64,000 bases of DNA. Origin: Nocardioides sp. (lineage in GTDB: Bacteria; Actinomycetota; Actinomycetes; Propionibacteriales; Nocardioidaceae). Positions 1 to 7,557 of this stretch are shown one piece after another (position 1 is the stretch's first letter; each line of letters opens with the position of its first letter). The DNA lies in assembly GCF_030019515.1 (NCBI RefSeq), contig NZ_JASEEQ010000004.1, positions 62,001 through 126,000 of the forward strand. Reading direction: 5' to 3'. The translations under genes and the position numbers were made by a program. The notes under the pieces were generated by a model. It was not told the origin of the DNA, did not search any database, and saw only the letters and a program-made list of their open reading frames with translations.

Positions 1-463
1 GCCGGTGCGAGACCTCGTCGAGGACCGCCATGGCGACCGCCGGGTGCCGCGCCATGACGTGGCGGAGGTCCGCAGCGGAGATGCGGAGCACGCAGCTGAC
101 GGTCAACGCGAACGCGGTGTCGGGGTAGGTCGAGTGACCGAGCGCCGCCACCGAGCCGAACGTCGCCCCGGGGGTGATCACCTCGACCAGCACGTCGGAG
201 TCGTCGAGGGCGGGCCGGAGCACCTTGACCCGGCCGGAGGCCAGCAGGAACAGGTGCTCCGCGGCGCTGCCGGCGTGGTAGATGGCCTCGCCCTCGGCGT
301 AGCCGCGGACCTTGGCCCGCTCGTCGATCGCGACGATCTCGTCATTGCTCAGTCCGGCGAAGTACGGCGCGTGGGCCAGGACGTCCAGGCGCAGCGGACG
401 CGGGCAGCTGTGCGGTGCCGCGCAGCTGCCGGCGAGCGGGGTGCTGCGGCGCTCACGGGCCAC
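1..463 (-). CDS. Crp/Fnr-type cyclic nucleotide-binding protein, 3' part outside window
   Basis: Only the first ~154 codons are present; the gene runs off the left edge. The visible protein is a cyclic nucleotide-binding jelly-roll: a helix with LAHAPYFAGLSNDEI, the turn YAEGEAIYHAG, then LFLLASGRVKVLR and PGATFGSVAAL, matching the glycine-rich core of the Crp/Fnr sensor domain. The DNA-binding half, if present, lies beyond the edge, so regulator versus sensor-only protein is undecided. The GTG start at 463 is chosen because GGGAGGT lies just upstream and the residues after it are the usual short N-terminal arm. It diverges from the cupin gene at 588. Confidence 0.8.
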   Translation of the reverse strand, partial: MARERRSTPLAGSCAAPHSCPRPLRLDVLAHAPYFAGLSNDEIVAIDERAKVRGYAEGEAIYHAGSAAEHLFLLASGRVKVLRPALDDSDVLVEVITPGATFGSVAALGHSTYPDTAFALTVSCVLRISAADLRHVMARHPAVAMAVLDEVSHR

Positions 464-587
464 GACGCCCACCTCCCTCCCGGGCTATGGTCCACGCATC
501 AGCTACAACGTGCTGGGGACGAGGGTCTGTTCCCGCACCGACATGCAGCCCGATCGTCCCGCGGATCGACCGAGGAAAGGCGCCATC

Positions 588-920
588 GTGCAGAAGATCA
601 CCTTGCTTGCGCTCGCCCGCCACCAGCTGGAGATCGCGCTCGGTGCCCCGAGCGGGCGCAGCGCGCACACCGTGTACGGCGGCCACGAGCACGTGCTGCG
701 CCAGACCCTGGTGGCCCTGCGTGCCGGATCGGTGCTGCAGGAGCACGAGAACCCGGGCGAGGCGACCCTCCACGTGCTGCAGGGTCGGGTGACGCTGGCC
801 GCCGCGGAGGCCGTGTGGACCGGCCTCGCCGGCGACCTGATCATCGTCCCGGACTCCCGGCACTCGGTGGAGGCCGTCGAGGACTCCGTCGTGCTGCTGA
901 CGGTGGCCGTGCAACGCTGA
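588..920 (+). CDS. Small cupin-domain protein
   Basis: A 110-residue single cupin. The pattern HTVYGGHEHVLRQTLVALRA, then EHENPGEATLHVLQGRVTL, then GDLIIVPDSRHSVEA is the usual two-motif beta barrel, with histidines in the metal-binding positions. GTG at 588 has AGGAAAGG 8-16 bases upstream; the earlier in-frame ATG at 543 has no such site and would add only low-complexity residues. Such stand-alone cupins often bind a metal or a small ligand in stress and redox regulons; the substrate cannot be told. It is divergent from the Crp-like gene and convergent with the metal ATPase. Confidence 0.75.
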   Translation: MQKITLLALARHQLEIALGAPSGRSAHTVYGGHEHVLRQTLVALRAGSVLQEHENPGEATLHVLQGRVTLAAAEAVWTGLAGDLIIVPDSRHSVEAVEDSVVLLTVAVQR

Positions 921-936
921 GCCGTTCGGGTCGCTC

Positions 937-972
937 GAGCGGCCCGAGCGGCCCGAGCCGCCCGAGCGGCCC
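937..972. repeat. Four 9-bp direct repeats (GAGCGGCCC)
   Basis: GAGCGGCCC occurs at 937-945, 946-954, 955-963 (one mismatch, GAGCCGCCC) and 964-972, filling the gap between two convergent genes. The unit can fold back on the upstream GGGTCGCTC, so it may form hairpins that end transcription. No function can be assigned beyond that. Confidence 0.7.
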
Positions 973-988
973 GGGCAGCCGGTCACGA

Positions 989-2974
989 TCACGCCGCCTG
1001 CGGGACGGGGCGGTCCGCCGACGGCACCTGCGCCGCCGGAGGAGCCGGTGCCTCGGTCCGGTATCCGCGGGCTCGCAGCAGCCGCATCGCGTTGACGATC
1101 ACGATGAGGACCGAGATCTCGTGGACGAGCATCCCGATCGCCATGGTGACGCCGCCGAGGAGCACGCCCAGGAGCAGGAACGCGACCGTGACGACGGCGA
1201 TGGTGATGTTCTGCCGCATGTTCGCGACTGTGCGTCGGGCCAGCGTGATCGCCTCGGGCAGCCGCATCAGGTTGTCGCCCATCAGCGCGATGTCCGCGGT
1301 CTCGACGGCGACGGCGGAGCCGGCCGCTCCCATGGCCACCCCGATGTCGGCGGTCGCCAGCGCGGGGGCGTCGTTGACGCCGTCGCCGACCATCGCGACC
1401 GTGTGTCCCTCGCGCTGCAGCTCGAGGACGGCCTCCAGCTTGTCCTCCGGCAGCAGACCGGCCCGGACCTCGTCGACGCCGGTCGCGGCGCCGACGGCCT
1501 CGGCCACGAGGCGGGCGTCACCGGTGAGCATGACGACCTTCCGGACGCCGGCCGCGTGGAGCTCGGCGACCATCCGGGCGGCGTCTCGGCGTACCTCGTC
1601 GGCCACGGCGACGACGCCGACGACTCGGTCGTCGACCGCGACGATCATCGGGGTGCGCCCGGCCTGGGCGAGCTCCTGGGCGGTCCGCGCGGCGGCCGCG
1701 GTGTCGACGATCCCGAACTGCTCGAGCAGGGCGAGGTTGCCGATCAGGATCCGGTGGCCCTCGGCGGTGGCCGTGATGCCCTTGCCCGGGAAGGGCTCGG
1801 TGTGGTCGGGCAGACCCTGCACTCCGAGGCCCTCCGCGGTGGCCGCGTCGAGGATGGTGCGCGCGAGCGGGTGCTCGGAGCCGGCCTCGCCGCGGGCCGC
1901 CCAGGTGAGCACCTGCGCCCTGTCGAGGCCGGGGTCGAGCACGATGACGTCGGTGAGCTGCGGTCGGCCGCGGGTCAGGGTGCCGGTCTTGTCGACCGCG
2001 ACCGCGCTGATGCGCGCCGAGGTCTCGAGGTACTCGCCGCCCTTGATCAGGATCCCGTCCTTGGCGGCCCGCCCGATGCCGGCCACGATCGAGACCGGGA
2101 TCGAGATGACCAGGGCGCCGGGGCAGCCGATGACCAGCAGGGTCAGGCCGAGCACGATGTCCCCGGTGACCAGGCCGGCCACCAGGGCCAGGACCATGAT
2201 CGCGGGGGTGTACCAGGCCGAGAAGCGGTCCATGAACAGCTGCGTCTCCGCCTTCGCGTCCTGGGCCTCCTCGACGCGGTGGATGATCCGCGCCAGCGTG
2301 GTGTCGGAGCCGACCCCGGTCGCCCGGACCCGCAGGAACCCGCCGCGCGAGACCGTGCCGGCGAAGACCTGGTCGCCGGCGCTCTTCTCGACCGGGATGG
2401 ACTCCCCGGTGATCGACGCCTCGTCCAGGGCGCCGGTGCCGCCGGTGACGATGCCGTCGACCGGGACCTTGGCGCCGTTCTTGACCAGCACCGTCTCGCC
2501 GGTCCCGACCTGCGCGGCCGGGACCTCGACCTGGACGCCGTCGCGCAGGACCACGGCGACGTCCGGTGCGACGGCCACCAGTGCGGCGAGCGCGGACCGG
2601 GTCTTGTTCAGGGTCGCGGCCTCCAGGGCGTGGCCGACCGCGAACAGGAAGGTGACGGCTGCCGCCTCCCAGAACTGGCCGATGGCGATCGCGCCGATGG
2701 AGGCGACGGCGACCAGCAGGTCGATGCCGACGACCTTGGCCAGGAGCGCGTTGACGGCCTTGACCAGGATCGGGGTCCCGGCGACCACGGCGGCGGCGAC
2801 CATCGCCACGTCACCCGGGAGCGACGAGAGGAGCAACTGGTCCGCCAGCAGTGCCAGGACGATCAGGACGCCGGACACGGTCGGGACGGTCCACCGTCCC
2901 GACCGCAGGCCCGAGAGATGTCCGGACACGTGTTTCAGGTGGGTCGACAGGTGGGTCGACAGACGGTTCGGCAT
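989..2974 (-). CDS. P1B-type heavy-metal-translocating ATPase with CPG instead of CPC
   Basis: A 661-residue metal-export ATPase. It has transmembrane pairs at ~31-110, the actuator TGES at 189-192, the ion-site helix with C284-P-G286, the phosphorylation site D328-K-T-G-T, the SEHP nucleotide-binding motif at 366-369 and GDGVNDAP at 530-537. The last helices contain HEISVLIVIVNAMRL, like the HE-x-x motif of Zn/Cd/Co-type members. The usual CPC or SPC metal-binding triad is CPG here. There is no N-terminal HMA domain; a short His-rich N-terminus (STHLSTHLKH) and the separate HMA gene just upstream may supply metal. Start codon overlaps the stop of that gene (TGATG), implying translational coupling. 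Divalent cation export is likely; the exact metal is not known. Confidence 0.9.
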   Translation of the reverse strand: MPNRLSTHLSTHLKHVSGHLSGLRSGRWTVPTVSGVLIVLALLADQLLLSSLPGDVAMVAAAVVAGTPILVKAVNALLAKVVGIDLLVAVASIGAIAIGQFWEAAAVTFLFAVGHALEAATLNKTRSALAALVAVAPDVAVVLRDGVQVEVPAAQVGTGETVLVKNGAKVPVDGIVTGGTGALDEASITGESIPVEKSAGDQVFAGTVSRGGFLRVRATGVGSDTTLARIIHRVEEAQDAKAETQLFMDRFSAWYTPAIMVLALVAGLVTGDIVLGLTLLVIGCPGALVISIPVSIVAGIGRAAKDGILIKGGEYLETSARISAVAVDKTGTLTRGRPQLTDVIVLDPGLDRAQVLTWAARGEAGSEHPLARTILDAATAEGLGVQGLPDHTEPFPGKGITATAEGHRILIGNLALLEQFGIVDTAAAARTAQELAQAGRTPMIVAVDDRVVGVVAVADEVRRDAARMVAELHAAGVRKVVMLTGDARLVAEAVGAATGVDEVRAGLLPEDKLEAVLELQREGHTVAMVGDGVNDAPALATADIGVAMGAAGSAVAVETADIALMGDNLMRLPEAITLARRTVANMRQNITIAVVTVAFLLLGVLLGGVTMAIGMLVHEISVLIVIVNAMRLLRARGYRTEAPAPPAAQVPSADRPVPQAA

Positions 2975-3207
2975 CAGAACGTCACCGGAGCCGAGGCGTA
3001 GCCGGCCTTGGCGACCGCGGCGACCAGGTCGCCGACGGCGACCGACGGGTCGTGGTCGACCTCGATGCGGGCCGAGGCGAAGTGGACCTTCACCCGCTCG
3101 ACCCCGTCGATCCGGCCGACGCGCTTCTCGATCTTGGCGACGCAGGACGGGCAGGAGAAGCCCTCGGCGCGGAGGACGGTGTGGGTGACGGCGCTTGTCG
3201 TGCTCAT
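2974..3207 (-). CDS. HMA-domain metallochaperone
   Basis: A 77-residue heavy-metal-associated domain with the betaalphabetabetaalphabeta pattern and the metal-binding GFSCPSC motif (C19, C22). It probably hands a soft metal ion to the ATPase encoded immediately downstream, or senses it. The ATG at 3207 is preferred because AAAGGGA lies about 8 bases upstream; two other in-frame ATG codons lie 9 and 18 bases further up. The stop overlaps the ATPase start (TGATG), so the two are one operon. Confidence 0.85.
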   Translation of the reverse strand: MSTTSAVTHTVLRAEGFSCPSCVAKIEKRVGRIDGVERVKVHFASARIEVDHDPSVAVGDLVAAVAKAGYASAPVTF

Positions 3208-3354
3208 GGTTCTCATCCCTTTCATCAGGTGTTTCGAGTGATGTCAGGGACGGTATTTCGCCTGCGCGGACGCCACCATGACGCGCGTCAATGAACCGCA
3301 GATCGGCCGCCGTCCCGGCCAGGGGGCGCTCGGCGTGGCGTCTCCGGGCGAGGG

Positions 3355-3924
3355 TCAGGCGCCGAAGCCGTCGAGGAACGCCGCCGCCACCAGCTCGCCG
3401 GCGTCGCCGGGATCGACCAGGCCCGCGGCAGCCGCTCGGACGGTGGTCATCAGCAGTCCCGCGAGGACCAGGCCGAGCCAGGGCGTGCTCGCCGTCGGGG
3501 AGATCTCGCCGGTCGCCTGGCCGCGCTCGAGCAGCGCCAGCAGTGGCGCCAGCGTCCGGTTGCGGGCGGCGAGGAACTCCGGGTCGGTGTCGGAGCCCTC
3601 GGTGAGCAGGATCCGGAACCGCATGCCGAGCGGCACCAGGGCGGCGCCGGCGCGCCGGAGGCCTTCGCGGGTGTCGCAGTCCGGCAGGCCCGCACCGGCC
3701 AGCGCGGCCGAGGCCCGCTCGAGCGCCTCGGCCTGGATCGCGTCCAGCAGCGCGTCGCGGCTCTCGAAGTGCCGGTACAGCGTGGCGCGGGCCAGGCCGG
3801 CCCGGTTGGCCACCTCGGCCAGGGATGCCTCCGGGGTGGTGGCCAGCACGTCCGCGGCCGCGTCGAGCAGCGCCGCTCGGTTGCGGACCGCGTCGGCGCG
3901 GAGGTGCTCGTCCGGGGCGGTCAC
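3355..3924 (-). CDS. TetR-family transcriptional regulator
   Basis: A 189-residue repressor. The helix-turn-helix spans ~14-60 (RAALLDAAADVLAT, then VANRAGLARATLYRHFESRD), the hallmark of TetR; the C-terminal ~120 residues form the ligand/dimer domain and carry no diagnostic motif. GTG at 3924 has TAGCCT exactly 7 bases upstream and no ribosome site, so the message is probably leaderless. It diverges from the SDR gene at 4288 across 363 bases and could control the lipid locus; it also lies upstream of the HMA/ATPase operon in the same direction, so either target is possible. Confidence 0.88.
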   Translation of the reverse strand: MTAPDEHLRADAVRNRAALLDAAADVLATTPEASLAEVANRAGLARATLYRHFESRDALLDAIQAEALERASAALAGAGLPDCDTREGLRRAGAALVPLGMRFRILLTEGSDTDPEFLAARNRTLAPLLALLERGQATGEISPTASTPWLGLVLAGLLMTTVRAAAAGLVDPGDAGELVAAAFLDGFGA

Positions 3925-3931
3925 AGCACGC

Positions 3932-3937
3932 AGGCTA
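3932..3937 (-). promoter_or_regulatory. -10 element of leaderless tetR promoter
   Basis: TAGCCT on the minus strand, 7 bases before the GTG start; fits the actinobacterial TANNNT consensus with transcription beginning at the start codon. Confidence 0.5.
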
Positions 3938-4274
3938 CCGACTCGGGTGGCCTGGGAGAGCGACCTACGGTCCGGTCTTCCAGGACGTCGTACGCGGCTT
4001 GCGTGGGCGCAGGCGCAGAGGCGCTGCTGTGGGCGGCACGATCACCCGGGCCGGAGGATCGTGGTCGACCTCTCCGCCTGAGCGGATGCGCACCCGCTGC
4101 CTCGCGACAGCTGCCTCGGCAGGCCGAGCACCATCCCCGGTCGGCATGGGCCCGTCGCGCAGGGGGCTGGTGCAGCGCGTGCCGTGCGACAGCCATCCTG
4201 TCGGCAGAAGGCCGGGCGGCCAAAGGTCCCGAAGCTCCGGCCCAACGCCTCAGGCACTCCAGGCGCGCTGAAGC

Positions 4275-4280
4275 TACCGT
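4275..4280 (+). promoter_or_regulatory. -10 element of leaderless SDR promoter
   Basis: TACCGT ends 7 bases before GTG at 4288 and no Shine-Dalgarno sequence is present, so the lipid locus is probably transcribed from the first base of its first codon. Confidence 0.5.
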
Positions 4281-4287
4281 CCAGTAC

Positions 4288-5379
4288 GTGACCGCACTGC
4301 TGATGACCGGGTTCCCGGGATTCCTCGGATCGGCCCTGCTCGGGCGGCTGCTCTCCCGACGCGACGGCGTCCGGGCGATCTGCGTGGTCCAGCCCCAGCA
4401 CCTCTCGGAGGCGCGCACGCGGCTCGCCAGGATCGAGGCCGACCAGCCGCACGTCGCCGGGCGTGTCGAGCTCGTCGAGGGCGACATCACCGCAGCCGGT
4501 CTCGGCGTCGCGCCCGCCGCGCAGGCGGGCCTGGCCGACGTCACCGAGGTGTGGCACCTGGCCGCCGTCTACGACCTCTCGGTGCCGGAGGCGGTGGCCC
4601 GACGGGTCAACGTCGGGGGCACCGAGCGGGTCCTCGAGTTCTGTCGCACGCGCGAGCGCTTCGACCGGCTGCAGTACGTCAGCACCTGCTACGTCAGCGG
4701 CCGTCACGCCGGCCGCTTCTCCGAGGACGACCTCGACACCGGGCAGGAGTTCCGCAACCACTACGAGTCCACGAAGTTCGAGGCCGAGGCGCTGGTCCGT
4801 CGGGCGATGGCCGAGGGACTGCCGGCGACGGTCTACCGGCCCGGGATCGTCGTCGGCGACTCGCGCACCGGGGAGACCCAGAAGTACGACGGTCCGTACT
4901 ACCTGGCCACGTTCCTGCGGCGGCAGCCGCGGTGGGGCGCGGTGGTGCCCGCCGTCGGTGACGCCGACAGCGTCCGGTTCTGCCTGGTGCCGCGGGACTT
5001 CGTCGTCGACGCGATGGACGCGCTGTCCGTGCTCGACCGTTCCGTGGGCTGCACCTACGCGCTCACCGACCCGCACCCGCCGACGGTCCGCGAGCTGGTG
5101 ACCACGTTCGGCCGGCACCTGGGCCGCCGGATCGTGTGGCTGCCGCTGCCGCTCGGCCCGACCCGCGCCCTGGTGGCGCTGCCCGGCGTCGAGCGGCTGC
5201 TCGGCATCCCCGCCGAGTCGCTGGACTACTTCGCCTCACCGACAACGTACGACACCGCGCAGACCTCCTCCGACCTCGAGGGCACCGGGGTCCGGTGCCC
5301 GTCCTTCGACTCCTACGCGGGCCGGCTCCTCGACTACATGGTCGAGCACCCGGAGATCGACGCCGCGGCGATGGTCTGA
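4288..5379 (+). CDS. Extended SDR, fatty acyl/aldehyde reductase-like
   Basis: A 363-residue NAD(P)-dependent short-chain dehydrogenase of the extended, male-sterility/FAR-like type. The Rossmann motif TGFPGFLG is at 7-14, VWHLAAVYD gives the cofactor-binding NAG-like turn, and the catalytic YxxxK is Y159/K163. Family members reduce fatty acyl thioesters or aldehydes, or act on sterol-like lipids. GTG at 4288 is chosen because the protein begins at the first beta strand and a TACCGT box sits 7 bases upstream. It is followed after 12 bases by the AAR-like reductase and then WS/DGAT, so the likely job is aldehyde-to-alcohol reduction for wax ester synthesis; that step is inferred from context. 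Confidence 0.8.
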   Translation: MTALLMTGFPGFLGSALLGRLLSRRDGVRAICVVQPQHLSEARTRLARIEADQPHVAGRVELVEGDITAAGLGVAPAAQAGLADVTEVWHLAAVYDLSVPEAVARRVNVGGTERVLEFCRTRERFDRLQYVSTCYVSGRHAGRFSEDDLDTGQEFRNHYESTKFEAEALVRRAMAEGLPATVYRPGIVVGDSRTGETQKYDGPYYLATFLRRQPRWGAVVPAVGDADSVRFCLVPRDFVVDAMDALSVLDRSVGCTYALTDPHPPTVRELVTTFGRHLGRRIVWLPLPLGPTRALVALPGVERLLGIPAESLDYFASPTTYDTAQTSSDLEGTGVRCPSFDSYAGRLLDYMVEHPEIDAAAMV

Positions 5380-5391
5380 GGGTCGAGCACC

Positions 5392-7461
5392 ATGCCGAGG
5401 ACCGAGCTCCCGCTCGTCGTGAACGTCAGCCTCGCCGGCCGCGAGCGGGACTACGACGAGACCGTCACCTTCCTGCACCACCGGTTCCGGATCCGGCGGA
5501 TCGGCACGGACGGCGACCTGGCGGCCGCCGAGGAGCTCGTGCGGGCGATGGCGCCACACGCCGCGGCGATCGCGGTCAGCGGCCTGCGCGAGGCCAAGGC
5601 CAGCGGCCTGTACGACGGCGAGCTGGCCGCGATCGAGCGGGTGGTCCGGGCCACGGACGCGGTGCCGGTCACGGATGGTCATGCCCTGCTCGGCGTGCTC
5701 CAGGAGTGGGCCGTGCGGCGCGTGCAGACCGAGATGCCCGGCTACTTCGACAACGCCCGCACCGTCGTTCTCGGCGGCCAGAACCACGAGCGCACCACCC
5801 GGATCCTGCGCGAGTACACGGCGAACCTCGAGTTCGCCGACCCGCTGCTGCGCATCGACCTGCCCGCCCGGCTCGACGCCAACCCGCTGCTTGCGGTCGC
5901 GGCAGACCTCGGCAGGTCGTCGCTGGGGCTGCTGCCGGGCGTCGTGCAGGCGCAGCTCCAGGCTCCCGGACACGTGGTCAGCCACGCCCTGGCCCGGCGT
6001 GCGGCCCGGGACTGCGACGTCGTGGTCGCGACGTACGAGGAGCTCGCCGGGTTCGGGCTCGAGGACCTCGCGGGCAAGACCCTGATCAGCAGGTCCATCT
6101 CGGAGGAGCGGCTCGCCGACCTGGGCGACCGCGGGGTGGACCTGGTCGTCGACGTGACGCCGCAGCCGTTCGGGGTCACCGTGGGCGCGGCGGTGCTCGA
6201 GGCGCTGATGCTGGCGTCCGTGCACGCGTCCGGCCGGCTCACCAACGACGACCTCCTGGAGATGATCGTCGCCGCCGGCTTCGAGCCCCGGGTGCTCCAC
6301 CCGAACGGGTTCAAGCGCAAGAGCCGGTTCGCGTTCGTCATCCACCCCCTGTCCCAGCAGTACTTCACCCACGTCGAGCCGCTCCGCACCCTCTCCAAGG
6401 TCGCGCCGGGCGTGGTCATGGATGCCGTGGAGAAGGCGGTCGCCTACGCGCCGCCGTTCACCTACAGCCACGTCACCGGCATCGTCTCCCCGACCGGCGC
6501 GGAGGCGGAGGGCTGGTTGATCTCCGTCGGCGGGACTCCCAAGGAGCTGATGGCGCACAGCCCCGAGTTCACCTACGGGCGACTGCTCGCCGCGGCGGAG
6601 ACGGCGCGCCGGCTGGGCGCCCAGATCATGGGTCTCGGCGCGTTCACGAAGGTGGTCGGCGATGCCGGGGTCACCGTCGCGAAGAAGGCGCCGCTCCCGA
6701 TCACGACCGGCAACAGCTACAGCGCCGCCGGTGCCCTGTGGGCCGCGCACGAGGCGCTGCTCCAGCTCGGCCTGGCGCCGGTCGACGACCAGGGTCGCCT
6801 CAAGGGCAAGGCGATGGTGGTCGGCGCCACCGGGGCGATCGGCTCCGTGTGCGCGCGCCTGCTCGCGCTCGCGAGCGCGGAGCTGTGGCTGGTCTCGCCG
6901 GAGTCCGCGAAGCTGCTCGCCCTCAAGCAGGAGATCCAGCGGGAGAACCCCCGGGCGAAGGTCCACGTCGCGGCCACCCCGGACGACCACCTGGCGGCGA
7001 TGGACCTGATCGTCACCGCCACCTCCGGCGCCGGCAAGCGGGTGCTCGACATCATGGCGGTCAAGCCGGGATGCGTGATCACCGACGTCGCGCGCCCGCT
7101 GGACCTCTCGGCCGCGGACGTGGCCCGTCGCCCGGACGTGCTCGTGGTGGAGTCCGGTGAGATCGAGCTGCCCGGCGACGTACGGATGAAGAGCATCGGG
7201 CTGCCCAAGAACGTGGCCTACGCGTGCCTGGCCGAGACCGTCGTGCTCGCGCTCGAGGGTCGCTACGAGACCTTCACCGTCGGGCGCAACATCGAGTGGC
7301 CCAAGGTCAAGGAGATCTACAAGCTCGGGCTCAAGCACGGGATGCGCCTGGCGACGATCTCGGGGGTGAACGGCGTCTACAGCGCCGAGGACATCGCGGG
7401 CATCCGGGAGCGCGCGCTCGCCGCCCGGGCCGCCGTGGGGGCGGGCCGCAGCGGCTCGTGA
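5392..7461 (+). CDS. AAR-like long-chain acyl reductase with a large N-terminal extension
   Basis: A 689-residue protein. Residues ~360-670 resemble the cyanobacterial acyl-ACP reductase that makes fatty aldehydes: LGAFTKVVGDAG, then ITTGNSYSAAGALWA (compare the FTTGNTHTA segment), the Rossmann turn VVGATGAIGS near 478, and YACLAETVVLALEG, which places C612 where cyanobacterial AAR has its acyl-carrying cysteine, followed by FTVGRNIEWPKVKEI. The first ~340 residues are a domain I do not recognise; it is longer than the whole cyanobacterial enzyme. Probable reaction: NADPH reduction of acyl-ACP or acyl-CoA to aldehyde in the cytosol. It lies between the SDR and WS/DGAT genes in one direction. 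Family placement is by motif memory, not alignment. Confidence 0.72.
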   Translation: MPRTELPLVVNVSLAGRERDYDETVTFLHHRFRIRRIGTDGDLAAAEELVRAMAPHAAAIAVSGLREAKASGLYDGELAAIERVVRATDAVPVTDGHALLGVLQEWAVRRVQTEMPGYFDNARTVVLGGQNHERTTRILREYTANLEFADPLLRIDLPARLDANPLLAVAADLGRSSLGLLPGVVQAQLQAPGHVVSHALARRAARDCDVVVATYEELAGFGLEDLAGKTLISRSISEERLADLGDRGVDLVVDVTPQPFGVTVGAAVLEALMLASVHASGRLTNDDLLEMIVAAGFEPRVLHPNGFKRKSRFAFVIHPLSQQYFTHVEPLRTLSKVAPGVVMDAVEKAVAYAPPFTYSHVTGIVSPTGAEAEGWLISVGGTPKELMAHSPEFTYGRLLAAAETARRLGAQIMGLGAFTKVVGDAGVTVAKKAPLPITTGNSYSAAGALWAAHEALLQLGLAPVDDQGRLKGKAMVVGATGAIGSVCARLLALASAELWLVSPESAKLLALKQEIQRENPRAKVHVAATPDDHLAAMDLIVTATSGAGKRVLDIMAVKPGCVITDVARPLDLSAADVARRPDVLVVESGEIELPGDVRMKSIGLPKNVAYACLAETVVLALEGRYETFTVGRNIEWPKVKEIYKLGLKHGMRLATISGVNGVYSAEDIAGIRERALAARAAVGAGRSGS

Positions 7462-7557
7462 CGCTCGGCGCGCGCACTGGTGACGTTCGTCCCTGCCCGC
7501 CGGCCGCGGACGGCGTGACGATGGGCGCTACCAGCGGGTAGCGAGGGCGAGGCGGTC

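Larger units (their letters stand above)
3925..4287. other. Divergent intergenic region
   Basis: 363 bases between the TetR and SDR starts. Apart from the two proposed leaderless -10 elements at its ends I see no gene, strong repeat or clear palindromic TetR operator in it. Confidence 0.5.

Noticed and set aside
5..3001. A 3-kb open frame on the plus strand
   Set aside because: Antisense to the P1B ATPase and the Crp-like gene; Arg/Gly/Asp-rich translation without motifs.
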